Shown: positions 53,510 to 63,480 of the stretch, one piece after another
How positions within the stretch are numbered: the stretch's first letter is position 1
Layout: every line of letters starts with the position of its first letter
Assembly: GCA_900708905.1 (NCBI GenBank)
Contig: CAADRB010000056.1
Span: 117,811 to 181,810 of the forward strand
Origin: Hymenolepis diminuta
Taxonomy: Eukaryota > Platyhelminthes > Cestoda > Cyclophyllidea > Hymenolepididae
DNA: 64,000 bases
Direction of reading: 5' to 3'
Made by a program: the position numbers and the translations under genes
Notes under the pieces: generated by a model
Database searches by the model: none
The model's input: only the letters and a program-made list of their open reading frames with translations
What the model was told of the DNA's origin: nothing

Positions 53510-53845
53510 TGTATGCAATGCTGTCCAAAGGACATCGCGTGCGCTAGAACAGTCTAGAAAGTGTGCACGTGCTACCGATCGCGTATCAAGCAAGCAGGGA
53601 AGTGCGTGCAGAGGACGCCTAGGCAATCAGCGACCAATACTGATGCATCGAAGTGTTATTTATGCTCACAATTACCAAGCGTTTTTAGTAAAACTCGCTG
53701 CACAAGATACCTCCTGTGTTCTCGCTACTTTGGACGTAACCTTACTAATTTTGGGACAACTTACTGTACTTGTCTGCAGTTAGTTCGACTTTTAAGGGGA
53801 TTGCTGAGGTTTAGTTAAGGGCTCATTTGTATAGTATCCGCTACA
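53510..53845 (+). repeat. LTR-like repeat, copy 3 (diverged)
   Basis: Clearly related to 57966-58288 along its whole length: CACGTG..ACCGATCGCGTATC, CAATCAGCGA, CTACTTTGG, AATTTTGGG and GGGGATTGCTGAGGTTTAG appear in the same order. It is strongly mutated. It starts TGTATG and ends CGCTACA, which supports TG...CA termini for the family. No target-site duplication is evident. Confidence 0.8.
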
Positions 53846-54363
53846 AAGTTATTTTGGATTTCTAAAATTCGACGAGTTGCATCGCCTTGATTTTTTATTT
53901 CTTATAACTCTACATGTTGACCAGTGCACTGATAACAACAGAGAAATTTACAATATGTGGTGATAAAATTTTGTTAAGCTGTGACATAAAATCTAGATAA
54001 GATTCAGATTCTGCCATATAAAAGGCTGTCAAATCCACTACCAATCAGCATTCCACAAATTAAATCAATTTCTCTTCGAGCATTTTTTATACCACTGATT
54101 CTATTGCTTATGATAACGCACTCTAATTGTTTAAATTCCATGTTGATCTCGACTGACTTAGATTGCCTATGACCACTACATGACAGGAGTCATTTTACTG
54201 TCTGGACATTATTTAACCAATTGGAACCATTGGTGCTAACAAAGTAATTTCGCCAGTTGATTAAACTAACTGATGTATTCTAGTAACCTTTAGGGCTATT
54301 TCTAAACTGTAGTTTAGAGTTATTCTTGTTAGAAGGGAAGCAGACTGTTAAATAAATATCCTG

Positions 54364-54386
54364 TTAAAATGTATGATACATTTTAA
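54364..54386. repeat. 23-base near-palindrome
   Basis: TTAAAATGTAT and ATACATTTTAA are exact reverse complements around a single G. It has the same 11-1-11 layout as the palindrome at 53244 but a different sequence. Confidence 0.65.
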
Positions 54387-54464
54387 GATATAATCAAGGA
54401 CAGACTAAGCCTCCGGTTCACATAGGAAAGCATTTTACAGCATTCATGTTGGGTAAAAGAGCAG

Positions 54465-54640
54465 GATAATTGGGCCTCCTTGTTGAAAACTTGAATGTTG
54501 CCACCCCCTAATTATTCTGACTAAGCCCGTACAGTTGGGAATTGTGATCATTAGATATGGAACGGTGGGCATCGAACCTACATCTCCTGACCTCACAGAC
54601 AGGCATGTAAGCCACTGAAACACCTATGTACCAAATATGG
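54465..54640 (-). repeat. tRNA-related SINE copy
   Basis: The minus strand reads GTTTCAGTGGCTTACATGCC, TGTCTGTGAGGTCAGGAGAT, GTAGGTTCGATGCCCACC (good box B), then GGGCTTAGTCAGAATAATTA and GGGGGTGGCAACATTCAAGT, in the family order. Confidence 0.7.
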
Positions 54641-55837
54641 GTAAATTTACTTATTCTTGTCTTAATTATCCTTTTTGTTTTGCATCACAGTACCTCCATA
54701 TATATGACTTTTATTTACGGAAATAAGGCTATTATTCGAAAGAGCAGGACAGTGTGGAGACGGAGTATGTCCTAATAGGGTATAATTGGGGGAAGAGAAT
54801 TATGAATTGAAGTTAGGGCGGTGTGGGAAGAAGCTTACCATATTAGTGCAAAAAGAAAGAGTGCTGACTGTATTTATCTGTTATCTACCTATTACGTATT
54901 AAACCTCCCTCTTCTTCATCCTACTTCCATTAAGTTGCTTATCAATTTATTCCCTTTATTTAACACCCACAGACTAAGCTGCCTCTGTTCTACCGAAATT
55001 ACAAGAGTGAACGCCATAGTTGTCTGCTTAATTTTTATTTTTCTGCTCTGCGTTGGTGATTCCCAAATTGTATCCTCTATCCAACAGAGTATTCAAATGC
55101 AAATATAAAGTTTTCAATGGACGTTGTAAATTTAAACCCTCTTTAGCTGACCGGCATTTTAATATAGTATAGTTAATGAAGTGTTTGATCAATCGCATTT
55201 GGTTTTGATTGAAATCTAGAGGCATTTTATAACCTGCTTTGCTGTTAAATATAGTAAAATCGATTTCTAAATCAGCCTAACACCAAATGTATTGAGCACT
55301 GTATTCAGTTGGTTTCAGACAAACAAACTCAAAAGCTCCTATGGTAATCCTGTCAGAAACGTCCTTATCCAAGATGAAATCAACTACATTATTTTCTCCA
55401 ACTATTAATCTTCTTACCACATACGAAGAAAATAAAATTATTCAGTAATGGTTTGATAAAGCGAGAGGTTATTCAATAGTAAAACAAAACCTTCTTCTCT
55501 CATTAAAAGATAACTATATATGGGTCACTAATCTTAATTAATTTTTTAATCTGAACTAATCTCCTGTTTTCGGGCAAGAAGAAGAATGAAATTTTGAGGA
55601 GAGCTGCAGCGTCGAATCCAATAGTAAAGGATACTAATTTTTCGCTAAACCATTGCAAGATTAACTTCTACACTTCAGAACACTCTCAAGTATGGATGAA
55701 GACAGAGAACACAACACGAATACCGCATGAGGGGAAAATAAATAAGACTGAGAAGAATATAGATGGAAGGGTAGAAAGTTTTCATTAACAGAAAAAATAT
55801 TGTGAGGCAACCAGAATAAATCGATGACCACCGTAGC

Positions 55838-56160
55838 GATGCGACACAAATAAGCCTATTTGCCAAACCTCAGTAATCCCCTCAGTAGTTCAACTAGTTG
55901 CTAACACATACAACTGGCCTCTAGCAGAGCCCTCTAGTATAAATTTGCCCCCAAAATCAGCTCGGCTCCGCCCAAAGTAGCAAGAACAAAACGCTTGTTC
56001 ATTACATACGATCAATGCTACGCTGCAGGGATGTCGATCGCTGATTGGCTGGGAAGGTCCCTGCGCGCAGGCCGCACTTGCTCGATACGCGATCGGTGAC
56101 ACGTGCGCATTTTCCGGAATGTCCTAGTGCATGTGAGGTCCCCTTTATCAGCCTTGGCAG
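55838..56160 (-). repeat. LTR-like repeat, copy 1 (inverted partner of 57966-58288)
   Basis: Read on the minus strand, these 323 bases are identical, without a single difference or gap, to 57966-58288. Low similarity continues outside: GTTCACAACG before the block against GTCCACAAGA in the partner, and GCTACG after it against GCCACA. The GC content is far above the surroundings. The open frames inside are repeat artefacts, not genes. Confidence 0.9.
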
Positions 56161-56629
56161 CGTTGTGAACTCCACAGGGTATAAGATGAAATGTAAGTAT
56201 CGTTTTCCTAAATTAATTGTTTTTTGTTAATGATACGTAAATTCATCATTTTAATAATTTATTTATATTTGAATGCACTGTTTCTTTGTACCTGTACAAG
56301 TTTAATGTAAATTATCATCAATTCTGCAAACTTGGATTAAACCATGAAAACTGATTATGACTGGTATTTTGTTGCGCAGTGAAAATCATTGACTTGCTCA
56401 TGCTTTTAGTGCTCATCTGCAAATTAAGGAGCCATTCAAACTTGTTGGTTATAGTCTACAGGTAAGCGATTTTTTAATTGACTGAATAACTAATTACTAT
56501 TTATGTCCCCATGTTTTAGCACTCTCATATTGCCGTTTCATGCTAACTCAACCTATCGATGATATTTTTCTCATCATATCATGTTGTTATAACACACTGC
56601 AAGGCAAAAAATTTATAATTTTTCACGGC

Positions 56630-56990
56630 GGGAAAGCGATGGGAACGATTAACGGAAGGGAATCAAAAAGATTTTAAGAGTAAAGTCAGGGTATCAAAAG
56701 AGTCTTGCAGCATCATCCGATTTAAGGCTCCGGGTTGTATAATATTTTCCTAATGGGATAATTCACATTCCAACATTCAAATTCTAATATTCTTCCTCTG
56801 GTTTTGAACAAATTCTACGATGTCTGGTGCTTACTGACCGGTCGTTTAATTGGAATGTTACTTCGATTCAATTTCTTCCCAGATATTGAAAAAGAAGAAT
56901 GATCTTATATGAAATTATGCAGCTTACGTGATCTTATCATAGCTGAAATGAGATAGCTATTATTTTAACCTAGCAGAGCTCAATAAACAG
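56630..56990 (+). repeat. Unnamed interspersed repeat, copy D
   Basis: Contains GGAATCAAAAAGATTTTAAG, AGGGTATCAAAAGAGTCTT, GGGTTGTATAATATTT (56732-56747), GACCGGTCGTTT and GATCTTATATGAAATTATGC. It lies between the two inverted LTR-like copies (55838-56160 and 57966-58288), so those flank old repeat sequence and not a recognisable transposase. Confidence 0.7.
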
Positions 56991-57965
56991 TGTTAACTCA
57001 AGAGTGTTTATCTTTCATGATTTATTATTCTTTACGTATGCTTATTTGTTTACGTCTTGAAATTTGAGTTCTAGTAGAAATTTGGGTCAGATTTTCAGCA
57101 CTTACTGGCTCTAAATGAGTATAGCATTTCAAATTGCATATTTATGATAGAAATGGCAGAAGATCTGGAGGTGCCTTAAACATATTGCGATTTGGCCAAA
57201 TATTCTGATCGCATTTATTATTACAATGGGGACTACGTTTTGAAACTCAATAAGAAGCCATCCGAGTCGTTATTTTCAAGCATCAAAATTACATCCCGCT
57301 TTAACTAATTCCACTTTGACCGCATCAGGAAATTTTCTACTCCGTTGTTTATTTAACATCATATGGCTAATTTTCAATTAATTTATAAACATATGTTTTG
57401 CCCCACAATAAAAAAGGATGAGGTATTTTATGACTTCATTATTTTTTAATCCACTTTTCAAGCATACTGATCAATTTTACGGAGTTAATTTTCCAAATCT
57501 CAAAGCTCATTACAAATTAAGCAGTACGGCAAAATGTAATGTAATGTAACCGGAAAATGAAAATACTTTCGATTTCTCGCGTATGAAATTCAAATAAATA
57601 GACAAATATAAAAATAGAACATGGTCAGTAAATAGAAATATTAAGTAACTATGATGTGCAAAAATATATTTACCTGTAAACAAAAATGCAGCTTGGCATT
57701 TTAATTATTCATAGATGGGCGTGGTCCTTTGCAAACAAGAAGAGAATCACGTTAATATTTCATCTCATGACGTATCTTGGGGTGTGTTGATGAAATTTAG
57801 GAGTTCATGTGATCGCTTTTCCAAAAAAGTACATTAATAATCCTCTTAGATTAAAGATTACAAATAAAAATTGAAGAGTAAACACACAAATTATTGCGTC
57901 AAATTGACAAGAGACTGACGAAAAATAGTCAGATGTCCAGCGTTGGTGTTATGGCGTCCACAAGA

Positions 57966-58288
57966 CTGCCAAGGCTGATAAAGGGGACCTCACATGCACT
58001 AGGACATTCCGGAAAATGCGCACGTGTCACCGATCGCGTATCGAGCAAGTGCGGCCTGCGCGCAGGGACCTTCCCAGCCAATCAGCGATCGACATCCCTG
58101 CAGCGTAGCATTGATCGTATGTAATGAACAAGCGTTTTGTTCTTGCTACTTTGGGCGGAGCCGAGCTGATTTTGGGGGCAAATTTATACTAGAGGGCTCT
58201 GCTAGAGGCCAGTTGTATGTGTTAGCAACTAGTTGAACTACTGAGGGGATTACTGAGGTTTGGCAAATAGGCTTATTTGTGTCGCATC
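57966..58288 (+). repeat. LTR-like repeat, copy 2
   Basis: GC-rich block with the layout of a Pol II promoter: CCAAT at 58078-58082, GGGCGG at 58153-58158, and a TATA-like TTTATACT near 58183. This is what one expects in the U3 of an LTR. The full repeat may start with TGT and end with ACA a little outside the identical core. It is a perfect inverted match of 55838-56160. No coding capacity is seen between the two copies. A solo LTR, a TRIM-type miniature element or a foldback element are all possible. Confidence 0.85.
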
Positions 58289-58449
58289 AGCCACAACTCC
58301 CACTTTTAATTACACTTTGGACAAGCCTAGTTACGCGGTGAGCCTATGTGAAATCTGTGTGTTCTTGTTACAGCCGATTGGTAAATAGCCCTTAGAAGAA
58401 AATCATCTAACCGTAACCCTCGGGGGCAGGCACGTAGCGCCCTAGAGCC

Positions 58450-58560
58450 GACTAGTTTGAATTATTCCTCCATTCACTGAATTTGCACTGATGGACACCA
58501 GTACCCCGATCTTTGCCACCGTAGATTCGCACGCTAATCACTACGCCACCCATAGTATAT
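58450..58560 (-). repeat. tRNA-related SINE copy next to the LTR-like repeat
   Basis: On the minus strand GGTGGCGTAGTGATTAGCG is a good box A, followed by AAAGATCGGGGTACTGGTG at the box-B position and GAATGGAGGAATAATTCAAA in the body. It starts about 160 bases beyond the identical block ending at 58288. Confidence 0.5.
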
Positions 58561-59689
58561 ATGTACCCTTTAAATGCTCATTATTATGCAACATGTTCTT
58601 TCAAGATCAACGCCTTAATTGTTGGAATAAAAGTTGGATTAAATCACCCATTAAGCTCAAAAATAAGGCAACTTCCAACATTCATCATGGGCTGAGAAAT
58701 TACTTCTCGAAGTCTCCCGTATTAGTCTCTCGCGTTTTTTTCTGCGGCATTAATCAGCGGCGTTGATCCTATTATTCACTAAATCTACCTTGATTAGTAT
58801 CGATATACGATCTCGGGCTTGGTAACGTGTATGATAACCGCGACAGAATCGATACCATATGGAATTGTTAATCTTCAATCAAAAAGTAATTACTAATCAT
58901 TATGTAATAAAAGCCCAAAACCCTGAATGTAATGTGAGTATAAGCCGGAACTATCAATTAAAGAAGAGAGATTGATGAAAAATGTGTTAGACCAAGGGAG
59001 ATAAAGCATAAAAATCCCAGAAAAAAGTATTTTCATCTAGCCGTCTCTCTGTGGAGTGACTTGGGCTGTCATGCAATAGACCGTGAAAATTTCTTGAACA
59101 AATCTTTTAATTGATGAACGATTAATTCCTGAGCCGCTCAAACAAAATTGATTCTTCATTTTTAATAAAGGTGAACAAGCCTCATAGTAATCACCTTCAA
59201 GACCTAAGCCCACAGTAATTCAAAAATTCCATTAAGGGAAAGTATTTTAAGGCCTCAAAGTAACTTGAGGTCTCAACAATGCAGTCGGTCATTGCCTTCT
59301 TTGTTTAGGCAGACGTTGGTACTAACGGCATAGGTACATCATTTTCATTGAAATAAAACAATTACAAACAAAACAAAAACCAGCATTAGCACAGATTGCC
59401 CATAAAGATCAGTTTCAACTTAATAGGCCGTCCTCAATTCCGAGATATCATTAAATGATTTTAGAAAAATTAGTGAAAAGGCGAGAAAACTAGTTCTCAA
59501 GTAAATACATGTTGGCTAATAAAGTTGATGAAGATAAAAAATAATACAGCTCCCCTTAAAAATCACATAATGTAATTATACTTAAAATTTTACACTAAAC
59601 ATCTGACCTAACTCCAACTCCGAAAATAAAACTGCCATCTTAGAAAGAATAACACGGAGCCTATCTGACAAGAAATAGGTTATCTAGGC

Positions 59690-59805
59690 TGTCACTAGAC
59701 TTAACCGGTGAGAGTGGCCATTCGCTCACTAGATGTGCACCGAAAACTATCGAAACCATGATCTTTGAATTCACAGACACACACATTAGCTGCAAGAGTA
59801 AGATA
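59690..59805 (-). repeat. tRNA-related SINE, partial copy
   Basis: Minus strand: CTTGCAGCTAATGTGTGTGT CTGTGAATTCAAAGATCATG followed by GGTTTCGATAGTTTTCGGTG, matching the head of the copy at 14330. The body is lost. It lies just downstream of the PRELI-domain gene. Confidence 0.58.
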
Positions 59806-60170
59806 GCTTAAAAAAGTCCTTACAGGATTCCTTATTACTATATAAATAAAACAAAACTCCGAAACGAGACCCACAACCTAGCTAGCACTAAAAGAGCGCA
59901 TAAGCAGTAAGCATGCATTGACGAATGGGAAAGGAAAAAAAATCAAGAAACTCCACACCAGAAAATCCAAGCAGATTCAACACAAAATGAGTAAGAATAA
60001 TCACAAACTGTTCAAAAAAATGTACTATCTACGGAAATTGTACAAAAGCACAAAAATACAGGAGGTGAACAAGACGAGATGGTCCAAAAAGAATCAGTCA
60101 ACGAAGGAGTGATATCAACAACGGAGACTATTATTGTGTATCTAGGTACGCACTTGACCACTACCTCACC

Positions 60171-60635
60171 TCACATAATAAGAACATATTCATCTATCTT
60201 GGAGAACCGATCAATAACACGTTGGCAACGCTGTCGGAGTCGTTCACTGAGAGCAGATACATCTGTTGCTACACGATCTTTAATTTCTCCCAAAGCGTCA
60301 ACCGGATGAAAAGAATCGAAAGACGTAATCGCCCGATCAAAAACTGCAGGAAGATTGCTGATTGAGTTCGTTTGTTGAGTTAAGCAAGAAGACCTAATAG
60401 GGAGAACCTTAGCCTTGGCGATTGTAACTAGAGGATGAAGAGAGGGAAGGCTGAAAGAGCGTAAACGAGACAAGAGACCAACTGGAAATGAGGGATGAAG
60501 TTTTGGATTTGAAACCGGAGCCAGAGATGAAGTTATCGGTGCAGTAATAGAGGGAGCTTCCCCAATTCGATCAGATACTCGACTCATAAAATTATCCACA
60601 CGATTTTCAATAACCCAGTTTAAAGCTTCACGACC
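60171..60635 (-). CDS. PRELI-domain gene, last exon with extended tail
   Basis: 155 codons including TGA at 60173-60171. It opens with GREALNWVIENRVDNFMSRV, the end of the domain. It continues with a Ser/Pro/Leu-rich segment (SFPVGLLSRLRSFSLPSL) and then helical, basic sequence (ALSERLRQRCQRVIDRFSKI). No second domain was recognised in the tail. Amphipathic tails occur in some PRELID1 proteins, so a lipid- or membrane-facing helix is possible, but that is a guess. Confidence 0.86.
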   Translation of the reverse strand, partial: GREALNWVIENRVDNFMSRVSDRIGEAPSITAPITSSLAPVSNPKLHPSFPVGLLSRLRSFSLPSLHPLVTIAKAKVLPIRSSCLTQQTNSISNLPAVFDRAITSFDSFHPVDALGEIKDRVATDVSALSERLRQRCQRVIDRFSKIDEYVLIM

Positions 60636-61170
60636 CTAGAAGTCAAAGCAAACAAGTAAATAATGCAATATTAAATAAAAATAACCAGGAGATTAATTAA
60701 CTCACTGATTTTGCAGCTTTTTGACTAGCCGAAAGAGCAGCGTAAGCAATAAAACTGAAAGCGTCAACCGAAATTTGATGACGAATGAGGGTCCTAAAGT
60801 CAAATAAAGTAATGTAGGATATGACACAAAGCGTATTTTTAATAAGGATGAAGCAACATACCATTCAGAATTATCTGGATGAACCTCGTATTCCAATCTT
60901 TCATGAGCTTTGAGGACACTTCTCATATCAATATTGTTAGACTCCAATAGCATTCTCTGATTCGCTGGATCTACCTCTGTTCGTTCAATAGCACGAAGCT
61001 CGCCTGCATTTGAAAACATAGGCCACGATGAATTGATCAATTTGGTAGTGTAGAGAACACCGGTCTCACTGTCAACTTTTCTTGAGATAATATCAATCGA
61101 AAGAACATTTGGATTGAAAGGATTGGGATATTTAACTTGAGCCGCACGCATAACATCATTCCATGGTTTT
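60171..61170 (-). CDS. PRELI/MSF1-domain protein, PRELID3 (Slowmo)-like, 5' exon missing
   Basis: PRELI-domain proteins shuttle phospholipids across the mitochondrial intermembrane space; PRELID3/Slowmo members work with the small TRIAP1/Mdm35 chaperone and carry phosphatidylserine. Three exons were read: 60862-61170, 60706-60793 and 60171-60635, with TTAG/GTATGT, TTTAG/GTGAGT and TCTAG borders and agreeing phases. Exon one here reads PWNDVMRAAQVKYPNPFNPN, matching [20 protein letters not shown] of human PRELID3. The domain continues with VDPANQ, AHERLEYEVHPDNSEW and GREALNWVIENRV (human GREAMEWVI). The opening residues should lie on an upstream exon that I could not find. After the domain there is an extra tail of about 130 residues, so the 287 residues seen already exceed the usual 190 or so. 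PRELID1 or PRELID2 are less likely alternatives. Confidence 0.88.
60706..60793 (-). CDS. PRELI-domain gene, middle exon
   Basis: 88 bases between GACTTTAG and GTGAGT. With the tryptophan completed it reads TLIRHQISVDAFSFIAYAAL then SASQKAAKS. This replaces a hydrophobic read-through translation of the two small introns. It aligns with the beta-strand and helix near the end of the PRELI domain. Confidence 0.88.
60862..61170 (-). CDS. PRELI-domain gene, first resolved exon
   Basis: 309 bases from acceptor ATACTTAG to donor GTATGT. It enters with one base of a split codon (two bases are owed by an upstream exon) and leaves with TG of a tryptophan codon. It carries the first half of the PRELI domain. 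A methionine at 61151 is internal to the conserved PWNDVMRAA segment, so it is probably not the true start. Confidence 0.88.
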
Positions 61171-63379
61171 CTAAGTATATCATGAAGTATATTTTAGCCT
61201 ACTTGATGACAAATTCTCCCTTCCATACATAAGGTGCGCCAACCATCTCCAAAAAACACGAAAACCGGGCAAGTGAATGAGATATAAAAACAACCGATAA
61301 ATAATTTGTTTGGTATTTCAGTATAACAAGGCCAATAATTTAACATTTGTGTAATTTGTATAAATATATTATTTTGTTTAAAATTAGGTATTTATTTGTG
61401 TTCATACGAATACAGCAAAGGCTAGTATCGATAATATGCATGTTCTTACGATATTTTTATATTTTAAACACTTGCAGCTTCTTTCATTGTTCAAACTCAA
61501 ATATATTGCCTAGAATAAATAGCGTCTTTATGATTTATAAAAATTTTAAATGATTTGACTGAAAACTGACAACACTATGCAATATGAAATATGTAAGACT
61601 CTTAAAATCTGTTTTAAAATCCATTGGATATTGTCATTTTTCTTGCCTTGGTACAGTGTGTTCACTTTCCGTTTACAATTATTTTTTAGTGATTGTATAT
61701 ACATGTCAACATCTCAGTTCGAAAATACTTAATAATCAGTCTTATTTTACGTCGAAATTGTGACTGTTAATTGGCTTATTTACTTATGCAATATCATTAA
61801 GAAGCGCTGATTAGTGGATGAGTTAGTTAAATAGATAAATTGTAGCATTTGTTACGAAAAATGTATCTGCTTACTTCATACTTTCTACAATATTTGATCT
61901 ACTAAATGATCTATTTCATGTATGGATTCCAATTAAAATTACCAGATGAGCGACTGTCAAATGTTTTTTGTGAATACAAATTCAAAATCTGAATTAGATA
62001 AAGTTTTTGAAGACTTTAATGAGCAAAATCTTAATTCCATGCAGTGGTGAAACTTGAGCCTATTCAAATTTTATTATGCCCAAGAAAAGTTGAAGGAAGT
62101 ACTCTCTAAAATTGTAATAACTTGAAGACAGATCTATCAGAGCCACATCAACCGATTAGAAGTAATAAGTCAAGTCGCCCATGTCGCCAGATCAGTTCGG
62201 AGGTGGCAGGCAAGCCACCCCGGTTTATTAATTAGTAAATTAGGTTTACATACAAAACATTTCTTTTTTAGACATCAGTTGTGTCTCGCTGCCGGTGTCT
62301 CGGCGTGATGATCAACATCTATTTAGACATCTATGTGCAAACACGCGAACACAGCGGGGCCATCTGTGGACACTGTAGTGGAGCTCTTATCGCCAGTCAA
62401 TCACTTATAATCGCCAGGTTTTGATAGACATCTGCTGGCTATAGCAAAAATATTGCGACTTCGCCAGAAAGTTATTTAAATAGAATGATGAAAAAATTGG
62501 AAATTGTGGCTAAACTTCCTCGGTAACATTTTATTAAATAAAACTGGATTTTTTGTATTTTTTATTCGACATTGTTTAAAACTGTGGAAATTCCTCATGC
62601 GTTTAGTTTTATTGTTGCATATTGTTAAATACATTCTTTCTTTCTTGTACGATGAAGTAAAGAGTGATAATATTCCAGTAATGTCCGAATTGCAATTTAC
62701 TTGTTTAATTCTCCTTATGTCTGGCTTGCTTTTATTCGTATTTTCGCATTCTGCTATGCTTTTTAGAACAGAAATAAGTTTAACGCTATTTTTTGGAGTA
62801 ACAAAAGCAGCCTAGAGGTGTTGTGATAGATATACTAACCTGACTAAAGCTTGTGAAGTAGCAGTGTTAATATCTGAAGGTGGAAACCGTCTCATATGAA
62901 GATAACCGGGTGCAGTGGCTCAGAAGACTTTCAATTTGCATTTGTAGTACAAAAATTAGTTCATAGGTCTATTCTTTCCAAAATGACTCGCGCACAGCAG
63001 GACTAGAAACCCCCCTAAGCGTATCTCATTTCCTCTATTATTTACAACTTTTAATTGCGACTGTTGTTGGAAAATGCCAAAAATATATTTCCATCAAGAA
63101 CTGTTTATTGAAATCTTACTTTGCTTCCAACAGAATGCCTGTTTAATTGCAGTTTCCCCATCTAGTTCACTGACTGAATCATTTTAGAGTTACTCAATTT
63201 CTCCAAGTGGAATTTTGGCCTTGCTGAGGAAGAACTTATTAAAAAATATCATAATGCGATTGAGATAAGGATCATTGAGCTAGAATTATGATTATTGTGC
63301 TAATCGTGCCGTAGAAAATAATTAATAAAAGTTGACATCCTACGCATCTATGCATCCTGTTTCTACATTAATCCACTGA
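61171..63379. other. Region upstream of the PRELI-domain gene
   Basis: Should contain the missing first exon of the PRELI-domain gene, expected to encode about a dozen residues ending just before PWND and to leave two bases of a split codon. None was found by eye. The motif cluster at 62184-62467 is the only notable structure. The 103-codon plus frame at 62504-62815 is hydrophobic, AT-driven and not recognised. Confidence 0.5.
62184..62467. promoter_or_regulatory. Cluster of recurring short motifs upstream of the PRELI-domain gene
   Basis: TCGCCAG occurs four times (62184-62190, 62390-62396, 62411-62417, 62461-62467) and TAGACATC three times (62270-62277, 62324-62331, 62425-62432) within 284 bases. 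The block is GC-richer than its AT-rich surroundings and lies 1.0-1.3 kb upstream of the first resolved exon of the minus-strand gene. It could be a promoter or enhancer, or the subterminal repeats of a transposon. Neither is proven. Confidence 0.35.
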
Positions 63380-63480
63380 GAGGCTGTTAGAAGAAATGAT
63401 AATTATTTTCCCCCGCTCCCAATATTTCTTCTAACCAACTCCTAGTTGGTTACGTCATAGCAAAGTGGCGACGCAGTGAC
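63380..63480 (+). mobile_element. Probable 5' LTR end and primer-binding region of the Gypsy element
   Basis: Just before gag the sequence TGGCGACGCAGTGACGGATT (63466-63485) begins with TGG, as expected of a primer-binding site complementary to a tRNA CCA end. Upstream are two perfect inverted repeats: TTAGAAGAAAT (63387-63397) with ATTTCTTCTAA (63424-63434), and AACCAACT (63433-63440) with AGTTGGTT (63444-63451). These fit an LTR end and leader. The left LTR border cannot be set because the matching 3' LTR is outside the window. Confidence 0.5.

Noticed and set aside
53561..53818. Cysteine-rich 85-codon frame
   Set aside because: It lies wholly in LTR-like copy 3 and is not conserved in the two identical copies.
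54821..55108. 95-codon plus frame with hydrophobic end
   Set aside because: No recognisable family, and equally long frames exist on the opposite strand; likely chance.
55890..56102. 70-codon frame found identically again at 58024-58236
   Set aside because: It is the same non-coding LTR-like repeat read in both copies; the diverged third copy does not keep the frame.
57894..58124. 76-codon frame partly in the LTR-like repeat
   Set aside because: It crosses the repeat border and has no counterpart in the other copies.
55838..58288. Simple DNA transposon with 323-base terminal inverted repeats
   Set aside because: Not excluded, but not preferred: no transposase inside, the interior contains an older repeat, and homology continues beyond the supposed ends.
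59918..60112. Lysine-rich 64-codon frame
   Set aside because: Its composition is explained by A-rich DNA and there is no family resemblance.
60794..60861. Hydrophobic stretch that looks like a membrane segment in the PRELI-domain gene
   Set aside because: It is read-through of a short intron (and, beyond it, the wrong frame); splicing at GTATGT/TTTAG restores the PRELI domain.
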